DNA of 13,392 nt from Rhodothermaceae bacterium (lineage in GTDB: Bacteria; Bacteroidota; Rhodothermia; Rhodothermales; Rubricoccaceae): NCBI GenBank assembly GCA_013003465.1, contig JABDIZ010000399.1, positions 1 through 13,392 of the forward strand. Reading direction: 5' to 3'. Shown piece by piece: positions 1 to 7,324 of this stretch. Made by a program: the position numbers and the translations under genes. The first letter of the stretch is position 1. The number at the start of each line of letters is the position of its first letter. The notes under the pieces were generated by a model. The model saw only the letters and a program-made list of their open reading frames with translations, did no database searches and was not told the origin of the DNA.

Positions 1-845
1 GCGAAGGGCTGTGCGAGCCAGAGTTCGCCGCCGATACGGAACTGCACGTCGGAGAAGCGCAACTCCTCTTGGGTCACCTCGGGCGCGGGAAGGCCCACGG
101 TGGTCCCAATGCCGGTGACCGAGGCCACCTCGGTGGTCTGCACCTGCGTCTCCACCTCCGCGTTGATGACCCCGCGCCCGCCCGCCACACGGTAGGAGGC
201 GCCCGCGCGCACGCGCACGGGGAAGCGATCCGTCCCCGCGCCGCCTCCGCTCCCGAGCACATCGGACGTGTCGTAGTCGTATTTCGCAAGGAGGTCGTCT
301 ACGGCGAGTCCGAGCGCGAGATCGTCCGTAACCTTGCCGGTCAAGCCGAGCGAAACACCCAGCGACGTGGGCGGGCTCACGCCCTCGAACAAGTCGGCGC
401 GGTAGAGGCGCAGTCCGATGCCGCCCGCGATGCGCTCGGAGATGCGCGTTCCGAAGGCAAGGAAGAAGGCGTACTCATTGGTCGCGTAGTCTTCGGTGTG
501 GTAGCCGCTGCCGTCGCGCCCGTCAATGCCCGTGACGCCGCCGTGCACGATGCCCCCCGCGATGCCGGCGCGCGGCCGCAGCGGCGTCGCGAACTGGAGA
601 TGCTGCAACTGCCGGTCGAACGTCATCAGCGCCGCCGAGACTTCGAGTGCCTGTGTCGGCATGGCGGGTGCGAGCGCCGCGTTGTGGTACGGGCTCGCGC
701 CGCTGAACACGTCGGCCGTGAGCGCGCCGCCCATCGAGATCGCACGAGCGCCGAAGCCGAAGCGCGCGAACGATCCGGCGTACTGAGCGTGCGCCGCGGT
801 CGCGCCGAACAGGAGGAGACAGGCGAGGAGGACGAGTCGGTTCAT
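1..845 (-). CDS. PorV/PorQ-like outer-membrane protein, partial (3' end beyond window)
   Basis: The frame stays open from an ATG at 845 to the left edge: 281 codons, no stop, so the C-terminus is missing. Residues 1-20 form a signal peptide (hydrophobic stretch, then AHA before Q21). After it comes FGARAISMGGALTADV (about 31-46) and then a segment ending YHNAALAP, which is the usual opening of the PorV/PorQ/UPF0164 outer-membrane family (G-A-R-x-x-x-M-G-G ... N-P/A-A). The remainder is rich in alternating, aromatic-containing strands, as expected of a beta-barrel related to FadL/OmpP1. In Bacteroidota, PorV works with the type IX secretion system and PorQ-like proteins are its relatives; which of these this is cannot be decided. 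It begins 4 bases after the stop of the propeller gene, whose last codons supply GGAG seven bases before the ATG, one of the few Shine-Dalgarno-like sites in the window. Last gene seen of a three-gene operon. Family call fairly sure, exact role not. Confidence 0.8.
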   Translation of the reverse strand, partial: MNRLVLLACLLLFGATAAHAQYAGSFARFGFGARAISMGGALTADVFSGASPYHNAALAPAMPTQALEVSAALMTFDRQLQHLQFATPLRPRAGIAGGIVHGGVTGIDGRDGSGYHTEDYATNEYAFFLAFGTRISERIAGGIGLRLYRADLFEGVSPPTSLGVSLGLTGKVTDDLALGLAVDDLLAKYDYDTSDVLGSGGGAGTDRFPVRVRAGASYRVAGGRGVINAEVETQVQTTEVASVTGIGTTVGLPAPEVTQEELRFSDVQFRIGGELWLAQPF

Positions 846-849
846 CAGC

Positions 850-2481
850 TTACTCCAGCACGAGGATCTTGCCGGACACGGTAGTGCCTCCGGCCTCGAC
901 AACGTAGAAATAGGCCCCGTTGGCGACGCGCGTGCCGTCGGACGAGAGGCCGTCCCAGAGGGCTTCGTTGGCACCCGCGCGAGCCGGAGCCTCCAGGTCC
1001 CGCACGAGCTGCATGCCGAAGTCGAAGATGCGGACCCGTGAGGTTCCGGCGTCTTGCGTCAGGTCGTAGCGGATGCGGCAGTAGCCGTCAGCGCCCGGCG
1101 TGAAGGGGTTCGGGTAGGCGTAGGACTCGACCTCTGGCGCTTCGTCCGAGCCGTCCCCTGCGGGCGGCACGTTGACACGGAAGGCCGTCCACGTCTGTCC
1201 GCCGTCGGTGCTCTTGACGAGGCCATCGCCGGTGCTCACCCAGACGGTGGCGCTAGGTGTCCCGGCATTGGTTACGGCCGCCGCGAAGGTGCTCACCGAA
1301 CCAAGCGGGATGACCGTGCCCTGCGCCGTGCGGAAGGTGGTGATGGTCTGCCACGTGACGCCGTCATCGTTCGAGAGGTAAAGGCCGTCGCTGCCCGCCG
1401 CATAGACGTTCGTGCCGTCGAAGGCGATATCGTTGACGCGGTTGCCAGGGATCAAGCGCGGCTCGAAGAGGGGTTGGCCGTCGGCATCGTCGCCGGTCCA
1501 GACGGTGAGGCCGTTCACGCCGCCCGCATCACCGGGGCGGCTGATGATCCAGACCGGGTTGCGCGGGTTGCCTGGATCGCCCACGGGCAGCGTCGGATCG
1601 CCGAGCGGCTGTTCTTCGATCGCGACCACGAAGTCGCCCGTGATACTGCCGCTCGTGCCGTCGAAGGCAAAGCGGCGCCAGGCGAGATCACCGGAGGCCG
1701 CGTCGAGCGTGTCGGAGCGAGCGACGCCTGCCGCCGTCCCGGCCCAGACCGTTCCCGACTCGTCCACGAGGACGGCGAAGCCGAGGAATCCGTTCTGCTG
1801 TGGGAGGCCCGGCGCCGTCGGTGCGTAGAGGAAGTCGTAGGGCGTCGTCGGGTCGATGCGGTCGGTCGTATCGGGCGGCAGGACGATGCGCTCCCACGTC
1901 TGTCCGTTGTTCTGGCTGCGACGCAGGCCACTGGCAAATCCAGCCACCCACACGTCACCCGTCGCCGCCTCGACGTCAATGTCGAACGGCGGGCTCTGCT
2001 GCGGCACGACGACCGGCACGGCTTCCAGCGTCGAGACGCCGTAGACGAGCGTATCGTCCTCCTGCGCATCGAGTTGCGGGAAGCGGTAGGCCCACGTCTG
2101 CCCGCCGTCGGTGGAGAAGGCAAACCCGGCGGCGACCTGGACGGTGTTGCCGTTCGCGTCGGGTTCGGGTTCCACGTAGCCGAGTCCGGCCCAGATCACG
2201 TCGCCCTCCACATCGAGTGAGAAGATGCGGGCCTCTTCGGGCACCGACGGATCGAACACCGGATCGTCTTCGAAACGGAACGTCTGTCCGTCCTCCGAGA
2301 TGATGAGGCGGGGCCCGGCATAGAGGCGCCCGCCTTCGGCTTCGAGGTTGGCCGTGGCGTTGCGGGCCCCGAGCGGCAAGCCGTCGAATTCGATGCCGCC
2401 ACTGAAGATGGGCTGGGCGGCCACCGTGCCGGTCAGGCCGAGGACGCCAAGGGCGAGCGCACGAAAAGAGAACAAGCGCAT
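850..2481 (-). CDS. Secreted Asp-box (BNR) beta-propeller protein with FlgD-like C-terminal domain
   Basis: Predicted 543-residue exported protein. Residues 1-22 are a signal peptide ending VAA before Q23. The body carries Asp-box/BNR motifs of the S-x-D-G-x-T-W type at about 62-68 (SEDGQTF), 123-130 (STDGGQTW), 189-196 (SQNNGQTW), 370-377 (SNDDGVTW) and 424-431 (STDGGQTW). These mark a beta-propeller like that of sialidases, photosystem assembly factor YCF48 and many surface proteins. No catalytic sialidase residues were recognised, so an enzyme is not claimed. Residues 456-543 begin PNPFTP, continue VRIFDFG, LWDGLSSDG and NGAYFYVVEAGG, and end KILVLE. This is a FlgD Ig-like domain, the kind that often acts as a C-terminal sorting signal in Bacteroidota and related phyla. 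It lies 6 bases after the lipoprotein gene and 4 bases before the PorV/PorQ-like gene, so the three are probably co-transcribed. The natural ligand is unknown. Confidence 0.85.
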   Translation of the reverse strand: MRLFSFRALALGVLGLTGTVAAQPIFSGGIEFDGLPLGARNATANLEAEGGRLYAGPRLIISEDGQTFRFEDDPVFDPSVPEEARIFSLDVEGDVIWAGLGYVEPEPDANGNTVQVAAGFAFSTDGGQTWAYRFPQLDAQEDDTLVYGVSTLEAVPVVVPQQSPPFDIDVEAATGDVWVAGFASGLRRSQNNGQTWERIVLPPDTTDRIDPTTPYDFLYAPTAPGLPQQNGFLGFAVLVDESGTVWAGTAAGVARSDTLDAASGDLAWRRFAFDGTSGSITGDFVVAIEEQPLGDPTLPVGDPGNPRNPVWIISRPGDAGGVNGLTVWTGDDADGQPLFEPRLIPGNRVNDIAFDGTNVYAAGSDGLYLSNDDGVTWQTITTFRTAQGTVIPLGSVSTFAAAVTNAGTPSATVWVSTGDGLVKSTDGGQTWTAFRVNVPPAGDGSDEAPEVESYAYPNPFTPGADGYCRIRYDLTQDAGTSRVRIFDFGMQLVRDLEAPARAGANEALWDGLSSDGTRVANGAYFYVVEAGGTTVSGKILVLE

Positions 2482-2487
2482 CAGGGG

Positions 2488-3237
2488 CTACTGGATGTCA
2501 ATCGTGATCTCGATGGGGGCGCTGGCCAGGCCGTCCCGGTCGAAGGCCTGGATCGTGAACGTCTCGGAGCCCGCGGGCTGGCCGTCTGGCACCTGGAACG
2601 TGATGGTGAAGCGCCCGTCACCCGCCGTCTCGTCTTGGCTGATAGAGCCTATCCCCCCATCATCCAGCAGATCGAAGTTGCCGGGGTTGAGGGTAACCCG
2701 CGCGATGTTGTTCAGGCCATCGGGGTCGGAGACCGTCGCGACGACTGCGAACTCGGCAGGCGGATTAACGATCGGGGGAAACTCCACCTGCGAGATGACG
2801 GGCGGCTGCGGATCACCGTTGACAAAGTTGAGCAGCGCGGAGGTCTCGTTCCCAAGGCCGTCCTCACCCAGCACAGCGACCGTGACCACATAGAGGCCCG
2901 TCTCGCCGCGCGGGAGGCTGAGCGTGGCGTTGCCGGTGAAGCGTCCGCCTGAAGGTGTGAGGTCACCCTCGACGAGCGCCTCGTTGCCAAACTGCGCCCG
3001 TACGACGTAGCGCACCGTCACCGCGCCCCCGCCGGGGTTCTGCACCGCCACACTGAACGTCAGCGGAATGGCGGCCGTCTGACCGCCCGTCAGGACGAAT
3101 TCGAGGGGCGTGAGCTGAAAGTCCGAGAGCGTCGGCGGGTCACCGATCAGCGTCGGCGGGCCGGGGGCGTCGTCGCAGCCCGCCAGGAGCGGGAGCAACA
3201 GCAGCACAGCGGCGAAGGGCCGGAAAGCGCGGGGCAT
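2488..3237 (-). CDS. Lipoprotein with Ig-like / choice-of-anchor-type modules
   Basis: Predicted 249-residue lipoprotein. The ATG at 3237 is preferred over an upstream in-frame ATG at 3429 because it places a clean lipoprotein signal at the N-terminus: a basic start (MPRAFR), a Leu-rich core, and the lipobox LLAGC with the acylated Cys at 21. The 64 extra residues of the longer form are low-complexity and run into the palindromic repeat. Residues 35-140 look like one Ig-like beta domain (PLTFSVAVQNPGGG). About 145-249 looks like a second: VSDPDGLNNI at 169-178, LLDDGGIG and then TAGDGRFTITFQVP, resembling the DDG...GDG...F pattern of choice-of-anchor-type domains in secreted Bacteroidota proteins. 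No enzyme motif is visible. As first gene of the operon before the propeller and barrel genes it is probably an envelope partner of these. Asp-Asp after the Cys would suggest inner-membrane retention in E. coli, but that rule does not carry over to Bacteroidota. Confidence 0.75.
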   Translation of the reverse strand: MPRAFRPFAAVLLLLPLLAGCDDAPGPPTLIGDPPTLSDFQLTPLEFVLTGGQTAAIPLTFSVAVQNPGGGAVTVRYVVRAQFGNEALVEGDLTPSGGRFTGNATLSLPRGETGLYVVTVAVLGEDGLGNETSALLNFVNGDPQPPVISQVEFPPIVNPPAEFAVVATVSDPDGLNNIARVTLNPGNFDLLDDGGIGSISQDETAGDGRFTITFQVPDGQPAGSETFTIQAFDRDGLASAPIEITIDIQ

Positions 3238-3424
3238 CGAGCGGCAGTGGGAGGGGGAAGACAGCCTGGCGTCGGCTCGTGCGGTGAACCGGGCAAGACG
3301 GGAAACTACGGCGCTCGTAACAGAGGGGACAGACGCGCTTCGGGGAGTGGCACAGCGGGCGAGAAGGTACGGGCACCTCCCAGGCAGCGGCAACCGGGCG
3401 GCGGGAATTGCCCTCTTGGTGGCT
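3238..3424. other. Upstream region of the lipoprotein operon, no gene seen
   Basis: 187 bases between the lipoprotein start and the palindromic repeat. Reading frames that cross it are low-complexity shadows. It should hold the promoter of the minus-strand envelope operon, but no convincing -35/-10 pair or Bacteroidota-type TAnnTTTG was found. Directly before the ATG the minus strand is C-rich, with no Shine-Dalgarno sequence. Confidence 0.4.
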
Positions 3425-3531
3425 GTCATTGCGAGGAGCGTCGCGACGAAGCAACCCCGCAGGGCTCAGCGCAGCTAATCAGGCCGGCCTGATTCAAGGC
3501 CACGAGATTGCTTCGCTGCGCTCGCAATGAC
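3425..3531. repeat. Nested palindromic extragenic element (REP-like)
   Basis: An outer imperfect inverted repeat has arms at 3425-3454 and 3508-3531. The ends pair perfectly over 11 bp (GTCATTGCGAG / CTCGCAATGAC), and after an asymmetric internal bulge another 8 bp pair perfectly (CGAAGCAA / TTGCTTCG). Inside sits a separate perfect 18-bp palindrome, AATCAGGCCGGCCTGATT, at 3477-3494. The outer arm is of the kind that gives spurious peptides such as HCERSEAI or CHCEERRDEA when translated, a pattern familiar from dispersed extragenic repeats in many bacterial genomes (recollection, not searched). It starts 3 bases past the stop of the M50 peptidase gene, so it could end transcription of the 3535-8792 run, although there is no clear T-tract. 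Confidence 0.7.
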
Positions 3532-3534
3532 CGT

Positions 3535-4743
3535 CTAAACCGGCACGTAGATCGGCTGGATCGAGAAGCAGAGCACGAAGAGGGCGAGGCAGAGGTAGCC
3601 GAGCGCGCGCCGCCCCGGCGTCAGCGGCTCCTGCACGAGCACGGGCGGATGGTCCAGCCGGATCAGGAACAGAATGAGGCCCACCCACAGCATCCAGCCC
3701 CAGTATCCGACCGTCAACGCGAGCGCAGGCATCCCAAGCCCCACGGCGGTAGCCAGCGCCATCAGCACCGCCGCCCCCGGTACGGCCGCGCGCCAGTCGT
3801 TTCCGAAAAAGCGCCACAGGAACACGACCAGCAGCATCGCCAGCACCGGCCACGACACCCACGTCAGGCCCGTCATGGCATCGAGTTGGAGACGGAAATC
3901 GGAAATCCAGCCGATGGCGCCGGAGAGCAGCAACAGCAGCGTCGCGATGCGGGCGACGACGGCGTGGATGCGGGGGCCGAAGAGCGCATAGACCACATGC
4001 CCGCCATCGAGTTGGCCGACCGGCAGCAGGTTGAGCGCCGTAAAGAAGAGGCCGAGCCACGCCGCGAGCAGCACCGGGTAGTGCATCAACTCACTCGGCG
4101 ACGGCAGCGCAGGTACCACCTGCCGGATCATCGTGAACAGGGGCGTGTCGCCGAAGAGGATGGCCTGGACACCCGGACGGTACGCGAAGGGAGGAAACTC
4201 GCCGTTCAGCGCGATGTGGGCGACGGTTCCTTCGTGGCCCGGCACATCGAGCAGGTACGTGGGCGGCGGGAGCGTGGCGACGGCATAGACGAGCAGGCCC
4301 AGTGCAATCACGAACCCGGCCAGCGGCCCGGCGGCGCCTACGTCGAAGAGTTGGCGTGTGCGGCGGAGCGGCTCGCGGATGCGGATCACGGCGCCGAGCG
4401 TCCCGAAGCCGAGCGGCCCCAGCGGGATGAAGTATGGCAGCGAAACGTCGATCCGGTGCCGCCGCGCCGCGATGTAGTGGCCGAACTCGTGGACCGTCAG
4501 GAAGAGGATGAACGGCACGGCGTAGCGCACCCCATCCAGCACGAAGGCCACCCAGTTCTGATCGAAAGGCACGTAGAGGGCCTGCCGCCCGACAAGCGCC
4601 CCGCCGGTGTAGACCATCGAGGCGAGGGTGAGCAGGAAGAGGCCGAGGTGGAGCCCATAACGCTCGCGCGCCGGGGCCTCGTAGCTCGTCAGGATGCTCT
4701 GCGCGGCAGGCGAGGTGTAGGTCGAGCGCGGATCAGGTTCCAC
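3535..4743 (-). CDS. M50 / site-2-protease family membrane metallopeptidase
   Basis: Predicted 402-residue polytopic membrane protein with the two signatures of intramembrane zinc proteases: HEFGH at 85-89 (HExxH, two zinc-binding His and the catalytic Glu) and NLLPVGQLDGGH at 238-249 (the Asp supplies the third zinc ligand). Between them, PYFIPLGPLGFGTLGAV at 103-119 resembles the EGY1-like branch of the family. Hydrophobic segments lie around 33-48, 72-92, 138-158, 225-243, 262-281, 297-311, 322-345, 347-361 and 380-395. Such proteases cut membrane-embedded substrates, often anti-sigma factors; the substrate here is unknown. The frame extends upstream into the aminotransferase gene without an ATG in the gap between them, so the start is probably the GTG at 4743, giving a normal family length; no Shine-Dalgarno is visible. 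It lies 80 bases after the aminotransferase stop, probably as last gene of the run. Confidence 0.85.
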   Translation of the reverse strand: MEPDPRSTYTSPAAQSILTSYEAPARERYGLHLGLFLLTLASMVYTGGALVGRQALYVPFDQNWVAFVLDGVRYAVPFILFLTVHEFGHYIAARRHRIDVSLPYFIPLGPLGFGTLGAVIRIREPLRRTRQLFDVGAAGPLAGFVIALGLLVYAVATLPPPTYLLDVPGHEGTVAHIALNGEFPPFAYRPGVQAILFGDTPLFTMIRQVVPALPSPSELMHYPVLLAAWLGLFFTALNLLPVGQLDGGHVVYALFGPRIHAVVARIATLLLLLSGAIGWISDFRLQLDAMTGLTWVSWPVLAMLLVVFLWRFFGNDWRAAVPGAAVLMALATAVGLGMPALALTVGYWGWMLWVGLILFLIRLDHPPVLVQEPLTPGRRALGYLCLALFVLCFSIQPIYVPV

Positions 4744-4823
4744 GAAACAGGCGGCGTTGGAGGGACGAGCGGGGCGCCTGTACGCAGGGCCCGCCGCAAA
4801 GTTTACCGGGCGGACGGACGCCG

Positions 4824-6041
4824 TCAGTTCAGCCCATCCAGCGCCGCTTCGATGCGGGTGGCGGCTTTCTCCAGATCCTCCATCGAGGCGGCGTAGGACA
4901 GACGGAGGCCGTAGTCGGCACCGAAGGCATGCCCGGCGACCGTCGCCACATCGTGCTGCTCCAGCAGGTACATCGCGAAGTCCTCGCTTCCGCCGATCAC
5001 CGTCCCGTCGGAGGCTGTCCGGCCGAAGTGCGACGAGATGTCGGGGAAGAGGTAGAAGGCCCCTTCCGGCTTCGGGCAGTCCACCTCCGGCCAGTGCGCG
5101 AGCCGGTCGAGCATGAAATCGCGGCGGCGGCGGAAGGCGGCGACCATTTCCTCGATGGGCTCGCGGCTCATCGCCAGCGCAGCCAATCCGGCCTTCTGGG
5201 TGATGGACGAGGGCGCACTCGTGAACTGGCTCTGCACCTTCGCCATCGCGCTGATGATCCACTGCGGCCCCGCGGCATAGCCCAGACGCCAGCCCGTCAT
5301 CGCGTAGCCCTTCGAGAAGCCGTTGACCGTCACCGTCCGCTCGGCCATCCCCGGCAGCGCGCCGAACGTCGTGTGGACGGCGTCGAAGAGCACGTACTCG
5401 TAGATCTCGTCGGACACGACGAAGACCCGCTCATGCGCCTGCAACACCTCCGCGAGTGCAGCCATCTCTTCCGGCGAGTAGACGGCGCCGGTCGGGTTCG
5501 ACGGCGAGTTGAAGACGAGCAGCCGCGTCCGCTCGGTGATCGCGTCATCGAGTTGCTCGGGCGTCATCGTGTAGTGCGACTCCGGCGTCGTCTCGACGAT
5601 CACGGGCGTGGCCCCAACGAGCCGCGCCATCTCCGGGTAGCTGACCCAGTACGGCGCCGGGATGAGCACCTCGTCGCCTGGCTGGCAGAGCGCCAGCACG
5701 GCCTGCGCCACCGACTGCTTGGCGCCATTGGAGCAGAGCACCTGCGCGGCCTCGACCTCCAGGCCGTTCTCGCGGCGGAGCTTTTCGGCGATGGCCTCGC
5801 GCAGCTCGGGAATGCCCGCGTTGGGCGTGTAGTGCGTGAAGCCCTCGCGGAGCGCCTGATGCGCCGCCTCCACGACCGGTGCAGGCGTGTCGAAGTCGGG
5901 CTCCCCGGCCGAGAGCGAGATCACATCGTGCCCGGCGCGGCGGCGCGCCTTCGCGCGGGCCGACATGGCGAGTGTGGCCGACGGCTGCATCGCCGCGACG
6001 TGAGGGTTGAGAGGCTGCGGCGACGGGATCTCGACAGGCAT
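4824..6041 (-). CDS. Class I pyridoxal-phosphate aminotransferase, aspartate aminotransferase type
   Basis: Predicted 405-residue cytosolic enzyme of the class I/II PLP aminotransferase fold, normal length. Visible landmarks are SLSAGEPDFDTP (42-53, substrate region), SNGAKQ (104-109, cofactor phosphate region, with K108 matching the Lys that binds the distal carboxylate in Thermus-type aspartate aminotransferases), NSPSNPTG (178-185), SDEIYE (210-215, with the Asp that pairs with the PLP ring nitrogen), GFSKGYAMTGWRLGY (241-255, with K244 as the Schiff-base lysine) and YGLRLSYA (377-384, with R380 binding the substrate alpha-carboxylate). It should interconvert aspartate and oxaloacetate with glutamate and 2-oxoglutarate. 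Relatives in this branch sometimes also use prephenate, which cannot be decided here. The ATG at 6041 has no Shine-Dalgarno sequence. It lies 108 bases after coaD in the same direction, with an inverted repeat in that gap. Confidence 0.9.
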   Translation of the reverse strand: MPVEIPSPQPLNPHVAAMQPSATLAMSARAKARRRAGHDVISLSAGEPDFDTPAPVVEAAHQALREGFTHYTPNAGIPELREAIAEKLRRENGLEVEAAQVLCSNGAKQSVAQAVLALCQPGDEVLIPAPYWVSYPEMARLVGATPVIVETTPESHYTMTPEQLDDAITERTRLLVFNSPSNPTGAVYSPEEMAALAEVLQAHERVFVVSDEIYEYVLFDAVHTTFGALPGMAERTVTVNGFSKGYAMTGWRLGYAAGPQWIISAMAKVQSQFTSAPSSITQKAGLAALAMSREPIEEMVAAFRRRRDFMLDRLAHWPEVDCPKPEGAFYLFPDISSHFGRTASDGTVIGGSEDFAMYLLEQHDVATVAGHAFGADYGLRLSYAASMEDLEKAATRIEAALDGLN

Positions 6042-6093
6042 AGCGGCAGGCGGTGCGACGAACGCCCCAAGATACCGAGCGCGGAACGGCTAG

Positions 6094-6163
6094 AGGCTCA
6101 GCGCTCGAGGCTTCGCGCAGAACTGCATCAGACCTGTATGACCCAGCGTTCAGCGCTGAGCCT
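6094..6163. repeat. 12-bp inverted repeat bridging the coaD 3' end and the gap
   Basis: AGGCTCAGCGCT at 6094-6105 is matched perfectly by AGCGCTGAGCCT at 6152-6163, with 46 bases between. The second arm overlaps the last codons and stop of coaD. On the minus-strand transcript this could form a long-loop hairpin right after coaD. The loop is large and no T-tract follows, so it is a weak terminator or processing-site candidate. Confidence 0.4.
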
Positions 6164-6641
6164 GAAGCCCTTGAAACGCCCGCTCCACGGCCTCCGGCAC
6201 GAACGAGGACGTGTCCCCGCCCCAGCGGTGAATCTCGCGGACGAGCGAGGCCGCCACGAAGGTGTGGTCTTCGCTCGGCATCAGGTAGACCGTCTGGATC
6301 TCGGGCGCCAGGCGGCGGTTAGCGAGGGCCATCCGAAACTCGTAGTCGAAGTCGGAGACCTGCCGGAGCCCACGGATGAGCGCGACGGCGCCCTGCGCCC
6401 GCGCGTGGTCCACAAGGAGCCCTTCGAAGGCCGTCACCGTCACCCGCTCGGCGCCGTCGAGACCGGCGGCGCTGGCCTCGATCAGGCGCACGCGCTCCTC
6501 CAGGGTGAAGAGCGTCGTCTTCGCCGCATTCACCGCCACCGTCACCTCGACCCGGTCGAAGAGGTGCAACGCCCGCGCGAGCACATCGAGGTGGCCGAGG
6601 GTGATGGGGTCGAAGGTGCCGGGGTAGAGGGCGCGTTTCAT
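6150..6641 (-). CDS. coaD: Phosphopantetheine adenylyltransferase
   Basis: Predicted 163 residues, the normal size for CoaD. This cytosolic enzyme transfers AMP from ATP to 4'-phosphopantetheine, giving dephospho-CoA and pyrophosphate, the penultimate step of coenzyme A synthesis. Landmarks: MKRALYPGTFDPITLGH at 1-17 with the nucleotidyltransferase TxGH motif (T14-H17), EGLLVD at 73-78, IRGLR at 89-93, and HTFVAASLVREI at about 126-137, matching the second ATP-binding motif that usually reads FISSSLVRE; two of its serines are alanine here. The ATG at 6641 is chosen because MKRALYPGTF is the standard N-terminus; an in-frame ATG at 6659 would add six residues (MPPPAP). Neither has a Shine-Dalgarno. 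It follows rsmD by 31 bases, a pairing very common in bacteria, and is probably co-transcribed with it. Confidence 0.95.
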   Translation of the reverse strand: MKRALYPGTFDPITLGHLDVLARALHLFDRVEVTVAVNAAKTTLFTLEERVRLIEASAAGLDGAERVTVTAFEGLLVDHARAQGAVALIRGLRQVSDFDYEFRMALANRRLAPEIQTVYLMPSEDHTFVAASLVREIHRWGGDTSSFVPEAVERAFQGLQAQR

Positions 6642-6672
6642 AGGAGCAGGCGGAGGCATCGGGCGCAGGATT

Positions 6673-7221
6673 CTACGATGATCCGACTCCGCTGTCGAAA
6701 ATGCTAATCACAGTGCGCCCGTACGCGCGCGTTACCACCAGATCGGGGTGCTCGGCGAAGTCGTGGCGGGTGTCGTGTTCGAGGACGAAGAATCCCTCGT
6801 CGGCCAGATGCGGCTGGGCGAGCGCGGGCAGGGCGGGTAGGGCGGCGAGGTCGTAGGGCGGATCAGCGAAGACCAAGTCGTAGCGTGCGCCCGATGGCCG
6901 ATGCAGATGAGCCAGCGCATCCGCCCGCAAAAACGAACAGGCGCGTTCGACGCCGAGCGACGTGGCGTTGGCACGAGCCACCCGGAGCACGCGTGGGTCG
7001 GCGTCCACAAAGGTGACCGAGGCCGCACCCCGGCTGATCGCTTCGAGCCCCAAGGCGCCGCTCCCCGCAAAGAGGTCGAGCACCCGCGCGCCCGTCAACG
7101 ACCGCCGCGCGTGGAGGAGGTTGAACAACGCCTCGCGCACCCGGTCGGTGGTGGGCCGCACGTCGTGGCCTTTGGGCACCTGAAGCGTCCGCCGCTTGAA
7201 CTGTCCCCCGATGATGCGCAT
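6673..7221 (-). CDS. rsmD: 16S rRNA (guanine(966)-N(2))-methyltransferase
   Basis: Predicted 182 residues, typical for RsmD. It methylates N2 of G966 in helix 31 of 16S rRNA during small-subunit assembly, using S-adenosylmethionine. Landmarks: MRIIGGQFKRR at 1-11 and RPTTDRVREALFN at 22-34 (conserved RsmD N-terminus), VLDLFAGSGALGLEA at 47-61 (SAM-binding motif I), FVDADP at 71-76 (the acidic residue binds the ribose of SAM), and FADPPY at 118-123 (the DPPY catalytic motif IV of N-methyltransferases). The start at 7221 gives exactly the expected N-terminus; no Shine-Dalgarno is visible. It is preceded by the PilM-like gene (gap 103 bases) and followed by coaD, an arrangement common in Bacteroidota where a DUF3822 gene precedes rsmD. 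Confidence 0.95.
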   Translation of the reverse strand: MRIIGGQFKRRTLQVPKGHDVRPTTDRVREALFNLLHARRSLTGARVLDLFAGSGALGLEAISRGAASVTFVDADPRVLRVARANATSLGVERACSFLRADALAHLHRPSGARYDLVFADPPYDLAALPALPALAQPHLADEGFFVLEHDTRHDFAEHPDLVVTRAYGRTVISIFDSGVGSS

Positions 7222-7324
7222 GGTCGGCGAGTGTCAGGTTGGCGGGTTGCTGGTTCCCGGTTGCGAGGTGCATGATCGTCCGAGGCTCAACCCGAACCCT
7301 GGAGCACGTCCCCCTTGAAACCGC

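Noticed and set aside
1054..2220. Plus-strand open frame of 388 codons opposite the propeller gene
   Set aside because: No recognisable pattern, whereas the minus strand has a signal peptide, Asp-boxes and a FlgD-like domain.
3238..3429. 64-residue N-terminal extension of the lipoprotein from the ATG at 3429
   Set aside because: It would bury the lipobox signal peptide inside the protein, and its first codons lie in the palindromic repeat.
3508..4896. Plus-strand open frame of 462 codons opposite the M50 peptidase gene
   Set aside because: Charged, Arg/Glu/Gln-rich, starting inside the palindromic repeat; a shadow of the HEFGH peptidase on the other strand.
4744..5262. N-terminal extension of the M50 peptidase from an ATG at 5262
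   Set aside because: It runs wholly through the aminotransferase gene in another frame and is low-complexity; the GTG at 4743 gives normal family length.
4929..6707. Plus-strand open frame of 592 codons opposite the aminotransferase and coaD genes
   Set aside because: It is Arg/His/Gly-rich low-complexity sequence with no domain pattern, lying exactly antisense to two clear families. Long antisense frames are usual in high-GC DNA.
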